Assembly (NCBI GenBank): GCA_029050385.1
Contig: JAIDMV010000126.1
Location: 1 to 13,698 of the forward strand
Direction: 5' to 3'
Source of the DNA: Anaeroplasmataceae bacterium
GTDB lineage: Bacteria; Bacillota_I; Bacilli_A; Acholeplasmatales; Anaeroplasmataceae
Length of the DNA stretch: 13,698 bases
The notes beneath the pieces were generated by a model that had not been told where the DNA came from, did not search any database, and was given only the letters and a program-made list of their open reading frames with translations. The position numbers were made by a program, and so were the translations under genes. This document shows positions 1 to 6,698 of this stretch, piece after piece; position 1 is the stretch's first letter, and each line of letters begins with the position of its first letter.

Positions 1-37
1 GCTATATAGATTATGAATAAGAAGGAGTGTATTTATC

Positions 38-286
38 ATGGTAAAAATTAGATTACAAAGATTTGGTGCACATAAGGCTCCAAGATACCGTATCGTAGCT
101 GCTGATTCTAGATCACCTCGTGATGGTAAGTTTTTAGAGATTTTAGGAACTTATAATCCTTGTACAGATCCTGCAACAGTAACTTTAGATGCAGAAAAGG
201 TAAATAAGTGGCTAGCTAATGGTGCACAACCAACAGTAACAGTAAAAAATATATTAGAAGCAAACAATATCAAGACTACTAAGTAA
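38..286 (+). CDS. rpsP: 30S ribosomal protein bS16
   Basis: This is small-subunit ribosomal protein bS16, which binds 16S rRNA and is needed for 30S assembly. At 82 residues it has the usual family length. The N-terminus carries the bS16 signature: KIRLQRFG, then YRIVAADSRSPRDGKFLE at about residues 17-34, then LGTYNP. A GAAGGAG ribosome binding site at 21-27 sits 10 bases before the ATG. khpA follows after 11 bases, the standard Bacillota order (ffh-rpsP-khpA). Bases 1-37 hold only the leader; the upstream gene is outside the window. Identification is by family signature and context and is near certain. Confidence 0.98.
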   Translation: MVKIRLQRFGAHKAPRYRIVAADSRSPRDGKFLEILGTYNPCTDPATVTLDAEKVNKWLANGAQPTVTVKNILEANNIKTTK

Positions 287-297
287 GAGGTGGGACT

Positions 298-543
298 ATG
301 ATAAAGTTTGAAGAGTTAATTAAGAGTTTAATTCTTCCTTTGGTAGCTTATCCTGAAGATGTTGAAGTCACAAGAGTTAACGATGATGAAGAAAATCTTG
401 AGTATCAGGTAAAGGTTAATCCAGCAGATTTTGGTAGAGTAATTGGTAAGGACGGCTATGTTGCTAGAGCAATCCGTACTATCCTTTATGCAGGTGCTTC
501 AAAAGAAGGAAAAAGAATTCACTTAGACATTAATAGCAAGTAA
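298..543 (+). CDS. khpA: KhpA-type KH-domain RNA-binding protein
   Basis: This is a small single-KH-domain RNA-binding protein (formerly YlqC). In other Bacillota, KhpA pairs with KhpB/Jag and influences cell division and elongation through RNA binding. The 81-residue length is typical. The KH GxxG loop is visible as GKDG at residues 50-53 inside GRVIGKDGYVARAIR, followed by the helix and final strand of the fold. It starts 11 bases after rpsP with a modest GAGGTG site at 288-293, so it is probably cotranscribed with rpsP. Unlike many Bacillota, rimM and trmD do not follow; the transcript ends in a strong terminator. The stop codon is the first part of an 8-bp inverted repeat (TAAACTAT 541-548, ATAGTTTA 560-567). 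Confidence 0.95.
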   Translation: MIKFEELIKSLILPLVAYPEDVEVTRVNDDEENLEYQVKVNPADFGRVIGKDGYVARAIRTILYAGASKEGKRIHLDINSK

Positions 544-576
544 ACTATTGGATAATCTTATAGTTTAAAGTGCTAG

Positions 577-618
577 AAAAACACTACTTTATTAAACGGA
601 ATAAAGTAGTGTTTTTTT
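577..618 (+). terminator. Intrinsic terminator of rpsP-khpA
   Basis: A perfect 17-bp stem (577-593 with 600-616) encloses a 6-base loop (AAACGG), and the T-run of the right arm extends to 618. It ends the rpsP-khpA transcript 34 bases after khpA. A smaller hairpin (541-548 with 560-567) lies just upstream. Confidence 0.93.
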
Positions 619-654
619 AAAAATAATGAAAAGAAAATATGTGGAGGCTATAAA

Positions 655-1299
655 ATGACTGATGAACAAAAAAATTCAATCCGATTCTACACAACAAATG
701 ATTATCTTTTAATCAATGGAATTCTTTGGGAAGAAAACGATAGTTATATAGATGATATTATTAAAATAATAAATGCCGATGGCTTGGCTGTAATGCACGA
801 GGCAGAAGAACAAGGATATGATGTACGCTGGAAATGTAGTAAAGAAGATGGTCTAAGGCTTTTTAAAATCTATCAAGATCGCTTTCCAGCAATATTAAAT
901 GAGAATACAAAGATTGAAATTATAAATAGAGCAAGGCAAGATATTCAAAATATATTATCTTGTATGACTCCCCTAACAGAATCAATGAGTTTATTTAGGA
1001 ATATTAAAGCAAAATTTATAAATACTCTTCAAGTAGGAGAAATCCTAGATTATAAAGGTTTTTCATCTTGTAGTATGCAGCCTCATCTGCCTCAAAATGC
1101 AACATTTGGAACAAAAAACTGTACGCTGTTTGAAATAGAAGTAAGCAAAGGCACTCCTGCCATAAGACTTGATTTAATGCCTGATATAGCAAATGAAGCA
1201 GATGAGATAATTTTGCCGCCAATAAAATTTTTAATTACTAAGATAGAACAGGAAAACAATAAAGTTTATATGAAATGTTTGAATGAGTATAACAAATAA
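655..1299 (+). CDS. ADP-ribosyltransferase-fold protein (R-S-E class)
   Basis: This is a 214-residue protein whose C-terminal half (about 105-200) resembles the arginine/asparagine-type ADP-ribosyltransferase exoenzyme fold. Such enzymes transfer ADP-ribose from NAD+ to a target. The three landmark motifs appear in order: LFRNI with R115, FSSCS at 136-140 (an STS-like motif after strand 2, with Cys for Thr), and EADEIILPP at 181-189, where E184 takes the place of the catalytic Glu. The position two before E184 is Ala, with Glu one residue earlier, so the classic ExE is altered; arginine specificity is therefore doubtful. The N-terminal 100 residues are not recognised. There is no signal peptide or membrane segment, so it probably acts inside the cell. 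A GGAGG site at 643-647 precedes the ATG. It stands alone between two terminators and no antitoxin neighbour is visible. The target and activity are unknown. Confidence 0.72.
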   Translation: MTDEQKNSIRFYTTNDYLLINGILWEENDSYIDDIIKIINADGLAVMHEAEEQGYDVRWKCSKEDGLRLFKIYQDRFPAILNENTKIEIINRARQDIQNILSCMTPLTESMSLFRNIKAKFINTLQVGEILDYKGFSSCSMQPHLPQNATFGTKNCTLFEIEVSKGTPAIRLDLMPDIANEADEIILPPIKFLITKIEQENNKVYMKCLNEYNK

Positions 1300-1304
1300 A
1301 CTAT

Positions 1305-1333
1305 AGGATTGTCTTTTTAGATAATCCTTTTTC
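1305..1333 (+). terminator. Intrinsic terminator of the ART-like gene
   Basis: A 9-bp stem with one G-U pair (1305-1313 with 1320-1328) has a 6-base loop and runs into a T-tract at 1328-1332. It lies 6 bases after the stop codon and ends the ART-like transcript. Confidence 0.8.
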
Positions 1334-1380
1334 TTATTTAAAAGCTTCGAATAATTATTTGAAATTTTTTATGAATTTTG

Positions 1381-1409
1381 TTGAATTTTTATTAATGATG
1401 ATATATAAT
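1381..1409 (+). promoter_or_regulatory. Sigma-A promoter of the NfeD/SPFH operon
   Basis: TTGAAT at 1381-1386 and a perfect TATAAT at 1404-1409 are separated by 17 bases. They sit 23 bases before the first gene of the operon and just downstream of the previous terminator. An excellent AAAGGAGG site follows at 1416-1423. Confidence 0.85.
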
Positions 1410-1432
1410 AATAGTAAAGGAGGTAAATAAAG

Positions 1433-1810
1433 ATGCTAGAATTTTTTGAATATGATGATTCTAATGGGTTTGCAAGTATATATGATAGCCATATTACTTT
1501 GAACAAGACACTTCTAAAGTACTTTAAAGATGCATATCGTGTAAGAGTAGCAGTAGATAAAGAAAATAGCACAATCCATGTTTACATCGTAAATAAGGAT
1601 TATGCTTTAAGCGGAGAACTAAAAGAGTCTTCTTTAATACCTGTATCTATTTCTAAAACGTATGCTCGTATTTGTTCAAGACCATTAATCGAATATTTAT
1701 CGAACATTTTTAATTTTAACATAGCTAAAAAGGAATTTAAAAGATTTAAAGCGTGTTATGATGATGTAAAGCAGGTTATAATAATAGATATGAAAGGAGA
1801 GGTGTCCTAA
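1433..1810 (+). CDS. Hypothetical protein, first gene of NfeD/SPFH operon
   Basis: I do not recognise this 125-residue protein. It has no signal peptide, no membrane helix and no obvious catalytic motif. It looks like a small mixed alpha/beta soluble protein: strand-like stretches at VRVAVDKENSTIHVYIV (about 37-53) and at the C-terminus (VKQVIIIDM), with a basic, Lys/Phe-rich helix (KKEFKRFKACYDD) between. The start is well supported by a promoter 23 bases upstream and a strong AAAGGAGG site 9 bases before the ATG. Its stop is one base from the nfeD start, which implies translational coupling and a role tied to the NfeD/SPFH membrane pair. That link is context only. Confidence 0.8.
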   Translation: MLEFFEYDDSNGFASIYDSHITLNKTLLKYFKDAYRVRVAVDKENSTIHVYIVNKDYALSGELKESSLIPVSISKTYARICSRPLIEYLSNIFNFNIAKKEFKRFKACYDDVKQVIIIDMKGEVS

Positions 1811-1811
1811 A

Positions 1812-2255
1812 ATGGAATATATGGTTTGGGTTTGGCTAGGTGTATTTATCGTAACCTTGGCTATTGAATCAATCACACAGGATTTGGTTGCGGTATGGTT
1901 TTCACTAGGCTCTATAATCGCTCTAATTTTATCTGCAATTCCTCAAATTCCTTGGTACATTGAAATTGTAGTTTTTGCGGTAGTATCTTTCCTTGCTTTA
2001 GGATTGACAAGACCATTTGCCAAGAAATTATTATTCAATGCTACAAGGTATACGAATGTAGATGAATTTGTAGGAAAAAGAGTGAAGGTTATTTCTGACA
2101 TTTCAAAATTTGAAAATGGAGAAGTTAAGATTCATGATATCATTTATCATGCAAGCTTAATGGAAGAAGAAACTGAGACTATTAAAAAAGATGAAATTGT
2201 TGAAATTGTAACCTTAAAAGGAAATAAGGTTGTCGTTAGAAAAGTAAACGAATAA
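1812..2255 (+). CDS. Short NfeD-family membrane protein
   Basis: This is an NfeD-like protein of 147 residues, the short form without the N-terminal serine-protease domain. Three hydrophobic segments (about 4-21, 25-43 and 48-66) are followed by a basic loop (RPFAKK) and a soluble C-terminal domain (about 82-147) that fits the NfeD OB-fold, beginning TNVDEFVGKRVKV. In bacteria, short NfeD proteins are typically encoded beside SPFH-domain partners and are thought to work with them in membrane microdomains; that arrangement is present here. The start is one base after the preceding stop, with GGAGAGG just upstream of that stop serving as ribosome binding site. The SPFH gene follows after 16 bases. 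Confidence 0.9.
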   Translation: MEYMVWVWLGVFIVTLAIESITQDLVAVWFSLGSIIALILSAIPQIPWYIEIVVFAVVSFLALGLTRPFAKKLLFNATRYTNVDEFVGKRVKVISDISKFENGEVKIHDIIYHASLMEEETETIKKDEIVEIVTLKGNKVVVRKVNE

Positions 2256-2271
2256 GAAAGGAAGATGTATA

Positions 2272-3216
2272 ATGAATACTGGAGTTATTGTTGCTATTGT
2301 TTTAAGTGTTGTTTTAGTTGTGATTATCATTTTATTAATCACAAGAATCAAAATTGTGCGTCAGACACAAAAATTAATTATTGAAAGATTAGGTGCATAT
2401 CATGCTACTTGGTCTGTAGGATTTCATTTCTTAGTTCCATTTATTGATCGTATTGCACAGGTTGTATCTATGAAGGAGCAGGTAAGTGACTTTGATCCAC
2501 AGCCAGTTATCACAAAGGATAATGTTACAATGCAAATTGATACGGTTGTATTTTTCCAAATTACAGACCCTAAGCTATATTCTTATGGTGTAGAAAATCC
2601 AATCGCTGCATTAGAGAACTTATCTTCAACTACATTACGTAATATTATTGGTGAATTAGATTTAGATGAAACTTTAACCTCTCGTGATATTATCAACACA
2701 AAGATGCGTTCTATTCTTGATGAAGCTACTGACCCTTGGGGTATTAAGGTAAACCGTGTTGAGGTTAAGAATATCTTACCTCCTAAGGATATTAGAGATG
2801 CCATGGAGCGTCAGATGCGTGCTGAACGTGAGCGTCGTGAAAAGATTTTGTTAGCTGAAGGTGAAAAGAGAAGTAAAATTCTTCAAGCTGAAGGTGAAAA
2901 GGAATCTCAAATCTTACGTGCAGATGCAGAAAAAGAAGCTATGATTAAGAAAGCAGAAGCTGAAGCAGAATCTATTTTAAAGGTTAGAACTGCTGAAGCT
3001 GAAGGTGTAAGATTGACTCGTCAAGCTCAGGCAGATGGTTATAAGATGCTAGTAGATGCTGGTTTAACAAAAGAGGTTCTAGCAATTAAGTCTTTTGAAT
3101 CTTTAGAGAAGGTTGCAGATGGACAATCAACTAAGATTATCATTCCATCTGAGATGCAAAATCTAGCTTCAACTATTGCTGGTGTTGCAGAAGTAGTAAA
3201 GGATACTAAAAAATAA
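2272..3216 (+). CDS. SPFH/stomatin-like membrane protein
   Basis: This is an SPFH (band 7) protein of the stomatin/paraslipin (QmcA-like) type, 314 residues. Family members scaffold membrane microdomains and often regulate proteases. A single N-terminal membrane helix (about 4-24) is followed by the SPFH domain (about 25-180). A charged coiled coil (about 175-260) comes next and shows an 11-residue periodicity: ILLAEGEKRSK, ILQAEGEKESQ, ILRADAEKEAM, IKKAEAEAES. The C-terminus has the family's hydrophobic oligomerisation-type region. An AAAGGAAG site precedes the ATG. It is the last gene of the operon behind the NfeD partner and is closed by a strong terminator. Confidence 0.94.
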   Translation: MNTGVIVAIVLSVVLVVIIILLITRIKIVRQTQKLIIERLGAYHATWSVGFHFLVPFIDRIAQVVSMKEQVSDFDPQPVITKDNVTMQIDTVVFFQITDPKLYSYGVENPIAALENLSSTTLRNIIGELDLDETLTSRDIINTKMRSILDEATDPWGIKVNRVEVKNILPPKDIRDAMERQMRAERERREKILLAEGEKRSKILQAEGEKESQILRADAEKEAMIKKAEAEAESILKVRTAEAEGVRLTRQAQADGYKMLVDAGLTKEVLAIKSFESLEKVADGQSTKIIIPSEMQNLASTIAGVAEVVKDTKK

Positions 3217-3219
3217 AAT

Positions 3220-3260
3220 AAATAAAAATGTCAAGTTTATTGCTTGGCATTTTTATTTTT
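3220..3260 (+). terminator. Intrinsic terminator of the NfeD/SPFH operon
   Basis: A 16-bp stem with one G-U pair (3220-3235 with 3243-3258) and a 7-base loop (TTTATTG) is followed by Ts to 3260. It lies 4 bases after the SPFH stop codon. Confidence 0.92.
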
Positions 3261-3274
3261 GGGTAAAACTAGTA

Positions 3275-4069
3275 ATGGTGATTTTTTTGAAAACAGTTTT
3301 AATTACAGGTGCTACTGGTGGTATTGGAAGGGAACTATGTAAAGTTTTTGCTCAACACAAATATAATTTAATTCTAGTAGGGAGAAATGAAACAAAGATT
3401 TTAGATTTAAAAAATGAATTACAAAAAGAGTATCCCATTCAAATTGATTTTCTTCTTGCTGACTTATCTTTACCTAATGCGAGTAAAATGATTCTTGAAC
3501 AGTCAATTGAGAAGCAGATGCAAATAGATATTTTGTGTAATGTTGCAGGATTAGGGGTATATGGTGATTTTTTAGATCGTGATTTAGAAGAGCATAAAGA
3601 ATTGTTAGAGGTCAATTTACATGCGGTAGTAGAACTTTGTCATTATTTTGGTAATAAAATGAAGAAGGGAAAGAATGGGAAAATTATAAATATTGCTTCT
3701 ATATCTGCTTTTTTCCCAGGACCTTATATGGCAACCTATTATGCCTCAAAAGCTTATATATTATCCTTTTCTATAGCATTAGCTAAGGAGTTAAAACCTT
3801 ATAATGTGGGTGTATCTGTAGTATGTCCAGGAGTTATTCCAACGGAGTTTTATCCAAAAGCTGGGGCAGATTTAAAGCATAGCTATTTATTAAAAAGAAT
3901 GCCTTTAGCCAATCCAAAAGCTTTAGCTAGAAAAATATACAACAAAGCAATGCAGAATAAACTTATCATTAAGAATGGAATAATTAATCGAATGTATATT
4001 TTCTTAAGTAAATTTTTACCACTTAGATTGAAAGCCTTTATAGTCTCTTGGGTTCAAAGAAAAAAATAG
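3275..4069 (+). CDS. Short-chain dehydrogenase/reductase
   Basis: This is a classical SDR, an NAD(P)H-dependent oxidoreductase of 264 residues. Visible motifs are the cofactor glycine-rich loop TGATGGIG (11-18), NVAG (89-92), N114, S142, the catalytic YYASK with Y155 and K159, and CPG with a following PTEF (184-192). The substrate cannot be read from the sequence. It precedes luxE- and luxC-like genes on the same strand, so reduction of a fatty aldehyde is an attractive guess. The ATG at 3275 has no good ribosome binding site. TTG at 3287 has GGTG 6 bases upstream and would give the typical SDR start MKTVLITG, so it may be the true start. The leader is squeezed against the upstream terminator and no clear promoter is visible. 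The C-terminal 30 residues are basic and hydrophobic, perhaps membrane-associating. Confidence 0.93.
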   Translation: MVIFLKTVLITGATGGIGRELCKVFAQHKYNLILVGRNETKILDLKNELQKEYPIQIDFLLADLSLPNASKMILEQSIEKQMQIDILCNVAGLGVYGDFLDRDLEEHKELLEVNLHAVVELCHYFGNKMKKGKNGKIINIASISAFFPGPYMATYYASKAYILSFSIALAKELKPYNVGVSVVCPGVIPTEFYPKAGADLKHSYLLKRMPLANPKALARKIYNKAMQNKLIIKNGIINRMYIFLSKFLPLRLKAFIVSWVQRKK

Positions 4070-4086
4070 GATTTCCTTATTTTCTA

Positions 4087-4095
4087 TGCTATAAT
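4087..4095 (+). promoter_or_regulatory. Extended -10 promoter upstream of luxE-like gene
   Basis: TGCTATAAT is a perfect extended -10 element 22 bases before the luxE-like start, with no good -35. It gives luxE-luxC a promoter independent of the SDR gene. AAGGGGAG at 4103-4110 is the ribosome binding site. Confidence 0.65.
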
Positions 4096-4117
4096 GAATA
4101 TAAGGGGAGTGAGATTT

Positions 4118-5230
4118 ATGTCTTATCGAAGAAAGCTATTTAAATTTAGAAAACCATATAAGCTAGATAAATCTAACCAGCTATTCTATAAAGCGATGAA
4201 GGAGAATCTAGAGTATCAGTATAAACATTGTAAAGAGTATAGAAGAATCTTAGATTCTAAAGGCTTTACTCCTAAGGATTTTAAATGCTATGAGGATTTG
4301 GCTAAAATTCCATTCATACCTACTCTGTATTTTAAACACCATGAGCTTATTTCTATGAGCAAAAAGCGAATGATTATTAAGGCAACCTCTAGTGGTACAA
4401 GTGGAAAAAAATCATTAATCGGCTTTAATTTAAAGAGTTTACTTAGGGGATTAAGTATGGTGATTCGTGTAGGAAGATATCATCATCTATGGAGTTTAAA
4501 GCCTGTCCATTATGTCATCTTTGGCTATGAACCCAGCAGAAAAAATAAAATGGCAATTTCAAAGACAGCTTTTGGCTTTACTTTTTTTGCCCCTGCATTA
4601 AGTCGTACCTATGCGCTGAGGTATAAAAAGAATGGTTATGAACTAGATATGGAAAACATGAAGAAAAAGCTTTTAAAATATGCTAAGGCAAAATGTCCTG
4701 TTAGAACAATTGGATTTCCTGCATACACTTACTTTTTATTAAAACAGATGCAGGATGAAGGAATACATATCAAACTTCCAAAAGGGTCTATTATTACTTT
4801 GGGTGGAGGCTGGAAACAATTTTATGCCGAGAAGATTGAAAAAGAGGATTTCTATAAATTGGTTTATGATGTTTTAGGTGTGGATGATAAGCATGTTATA
4901 GAATTCTTTGGAGCTGTAGAACATCCAATTTTATATACAGATTGTAGATATCATCATTTCCATGTTCCAGCCTATGGCAGAGTCATCATTAGAGATGTAA
5001 AGACATTAGAGCCTGTGCCAAATGGACAAATCGGGTTAATTAATTTATTAACTCCTATGGTAGATAGTGTACCTATTTTAAGTATTATGACAGATGATCT
5101 AGGTATCCTACATGATGAACCATGTCCTTGTGGAGAACCATCTCCTTATTTAGAGATTATCGGTAGGGTTGGTATTAAGGATATTGTCACCTGTGCTGCA
5201 GGAGCAGAAGAGCTTTTAAAGGGGAAGTGA
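4118..5230 (+). CDS. LuxE-like acyl-protein synthetase
   Basis: This resembles LuxE, the acyl-protein synthetase of the bioluminescence fatty-acid reductase. That enzyme activates a fatty acid with ATP as acyl-AMP and transfers it to a cysteine before handing it to LuxC. The protein has 370 residues, close to LuxE. Counting from the chosen ATG, there is an ATP/AMP-binding TSSGTSGKKS at 90-99, LGGGWK at 228-233, and a C-terminal DEPCPCGEPSPYLEIIGR at 333-350. C359 near the end is the candidate acyl-carrying cysteine, as in LuxE. The start at 4118 is chosen over the ATG at 4094: it has AAGGGGAG 7 bases upstream, and 4094 lies inside the -10 box. The stop is 4 bases from the luxC-like start. The true acyl substrate is unknown. 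Confidence 0.88.
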   Translation: MSYRRKLFKFRKPYKLDKSNQLFYKAMKENLEYQYKHCKEYRRILDSKGFTPKDFKCYEDLAKIPFIPTLYFKHHELISMSKKRMIIKATSSGTSGKKSLIGFNLKSLLRGLSMVIRVGRYHHLWSLKPVHYVIFGYEPSRKNKMAISKTAFGFTFFAPALSRTYALRYKKNGYELDMENMKKKLLKYAKAKCPVRTIGFPAYTYFLLKQMQDEGIHIKLPKGSIITLGGGWKQFYAEKIEKEDFYKLVYDVLGVDDKHVIEFFGAVEHPILYTDCRYHHFHVPAYGRVIIRDVKTLEPVPNGQIGLINLLTPMVDSVPILSIMTDDLGILHDEPCPCGEPSPYLEIIGRVGIKDIVTCAAGAEELLKGK

Positions 5231-5234
5231 TAAA

Positions 5235-6500
5235 ATGATTTTATTTCATGGAGAAGTCTTAGAAAATAAAGAACAAGATAGAATTTTAAAAGGACTATAT
5301 GAGGACTGCTTAAATACTCTAAAGACCAAACCTAAACTTAAAATAGAACAGGTTATTCGTGCTTGTGATGCAGTTTATCAAAAAGCAATTTTAGGAGAGT
5401 ATGATGAAATTGCTATGCCGCTACTTAAAATGGCTGATATTTCTTATGACCGTTTTTTATCTATGGCAAAGTTATTTTCTAAAGAGGGACTAGAATATAA
5501 ATGCAAGATAGAATTAGGGGAAGATTATGCAGAACCAGTAGATTTATTAAATGGAACAAAGAGATATCGTTATCCTTTAGGAATACTATTTCATATTGCA
5601 GCTGGAAATGTAGATGGACTTCCTGCTTATAGTGTAGTAGAAGGATTACTTGCAGGAAATATTAATATTTTAAAACTGCCTACAGGAGATAGTGGATTAT
5701 CTATACGATTGTTAAAGGAATTGATTGATGTTGAACCAGCAATCAAGGATTTTGTTTATGTCTTTGATGTTCCTTCAACGGAAATCAATACCTTACAAAT
5801 TTTTGCAGATATCGCAGATGGTGTAGTTGTTTGGGGTGGAGATGTTGCAGTTGAGGCAGCAAAGAAGATGACAGGGATTACGACAAAGCTCATTTCTTGG
5901 GGACATAAATTATCCTTTGCCTATGCAACGAACTCTGCAACAGATGAACAGCTTTATGAACTTGCCAAACATATCTGTGCTACAAATCAGGTGTTATGTT
6001 CATCTTGTCAAGGTATATTTTTAAATACAGATAGTGCAAGTGAACAAGAAGCTTTTGCAAAACGATTCTTTGAGCAATTTAAAAGAGCCAATCTTGATTC
6101 GCCTAAGCTAGATATAGGAATGTGTGGTAAAAATACAATTCGCATTTATAATGAATTATTAGAAAATCCTAACAAAAAGATTTTAAATGCTGATGGAATT
6201 AGTGTATTTATTGAAGAGGATAGTGAATTATGCTTATCTATGCTTTTTAGAAATGCATGGATTAAGAGATTAAAAAAAGATGATATCATTTCAAATTTAA
6301 AAAAGCACAAGAACCATCTTCAATCCTGTGGCTTATTATGTAACAATGATGAAAAGGAAGAATTAGCCCATCTATTAGCTTCTGCAGGTGTTGTTCGTAT
6401 AACAGGTGGAGATATGGCAAGGATGATTGCTGGAGAAGCACATGATGGGACATATCCTTTAAAGGAATATAGTAGAATTGTAGAAATAGATATGAATTGA
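5235..6500 (+). CDS. LuxC-like acyl-CoA/acyl-protein reductase
   Basis: This is a LuxC-family reductase of 421 residues, an aldehyde-dehydrogenase-fold enzyme that reduces an activated acyl group to the aldehyde with NADPH. Characteristic pieces are YPLGILFHIAAGNVDGLPAY (about 113-132, the LuxC HIxAGN motif), LKLPTGDSG (146-154), VVWGGDVAVE (198-207) and the catalytic cysteine region NQVLCSSCQG, where C255 is the likely acyl-accepting Cys. The ribosome binding site GGGGAAGTGA overlaps the luxE-like stop, so the two are translationally coupled and probably form one reductase complex. No luxA/luxB lies in the window, so the aldehyde is not obviously for light emission. No clear terminator follows. 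Confidence 0.92.
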   Translation: MILFHGEVLENKEQDRILKGLYEDCLNTLKTKPKLKIEQVIRACDAVYQKAILGEYDEIAMPLLKMADISYDRFLSMAKLFSKEGLEYKCKIELGEDYAEPVDLLNGTKRYRYPLGILFHIAAGNVDGLPAYSVVEGLLAGNINILKLPTGDSGLSIRLLKELIDVEPAIKDFVYVFDVPSTEINTLQIFADIADGVVVWGGDVAVEAAKKMTGITTKLISWGHKLSFAYATNSATDEQLYELAKHICATNQVLCSSCQGIFLNTDSASEQEAFAKRFFEQFKRANLDSPKLDIGMCGKNTIRIYNELLENPNKKILNADGISVFIEEDSELCLSMLFRNAWIKRLKKDDIISNLKKHKNHLQSCGLLCNNDEKEELAHLLASAGVVRITGGDMARMIAGEAHDGTYPLKEYSRIVEIDMN

Positions 6501-6586
6501 GAAACCTAGATGAGATTCGCAAAAACAATTCCGAGAAAGAGTATGTACATCCCTTAACTTCAATCATTGAGGTAAGTCAATGGTAA
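6497..6586 (+). pseudogene. Possible remnant of an AraC-type regulator N-terminus
   Basis: A short reading frame overlapping the last bases of the luxC-like gene runs from about 6497 to the TAA at 6584-6586. It encodes NLDEIRKNNSEKEY followed by VHPLTSIIEVSQW. The HPLTSIIE stretch resembles the HPLVSVIDFSK segment common at the start of many AraC-family regulators. The match ends at the stop and no continuation is seen in other frames. There is no good start codon or ribosome binding site. This is recognition of a short motif only, so chance cannot be excluded. Confidence 0.3.
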
Positions 6587-6595
6587 AACTGAATT

Positions 6596-6680
6596 TATAG
6601 TTTAATATATAAAAATATGGTTTTTTCGTTAATTCGCGTTTTATGGGGAATACAAAAATCACTTTTTTTGTTAAACTATA
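6596..6680. repeat. 10-bp inverted repeat before the XRE gene
   Basis: TATAGTTTAA at 6596-6605 and its exact complement TTAAACTATA at 6671-6680 flank 65 bases of AT-rich DNA. The right arm ends 18 bases before the XRE start. The spacing and position fit an operator pair for autoregulation, but this is inferred. The same TATAGTTTAA occurs at 559-568, and TAAACTATA at 1297-1305. The rest of 6501-6698 holds the AraC-like remnant and no clear promoter. Confidence 0.45.
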
Positions 6681-6698
6681 GACAAAGGAGTTGTTATT

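Noticed and set aside
4094..4117. Upstream ATG for the luxE-like gene
   Set aside because: It falls within the TATAAT box and would place the ribosome binding site inside the coding region.
3275..6500. A bioluminescence operon
   Set aside because: No luxA, luxB or luxD sequence is present in the window; only the reductase subunits are seen.
6286..6567. 93-codon open frame on the - strand over the luxC end
   Set aside because: Composition is typical of an antisense shadow; the + strand has clear LuxC sequence.
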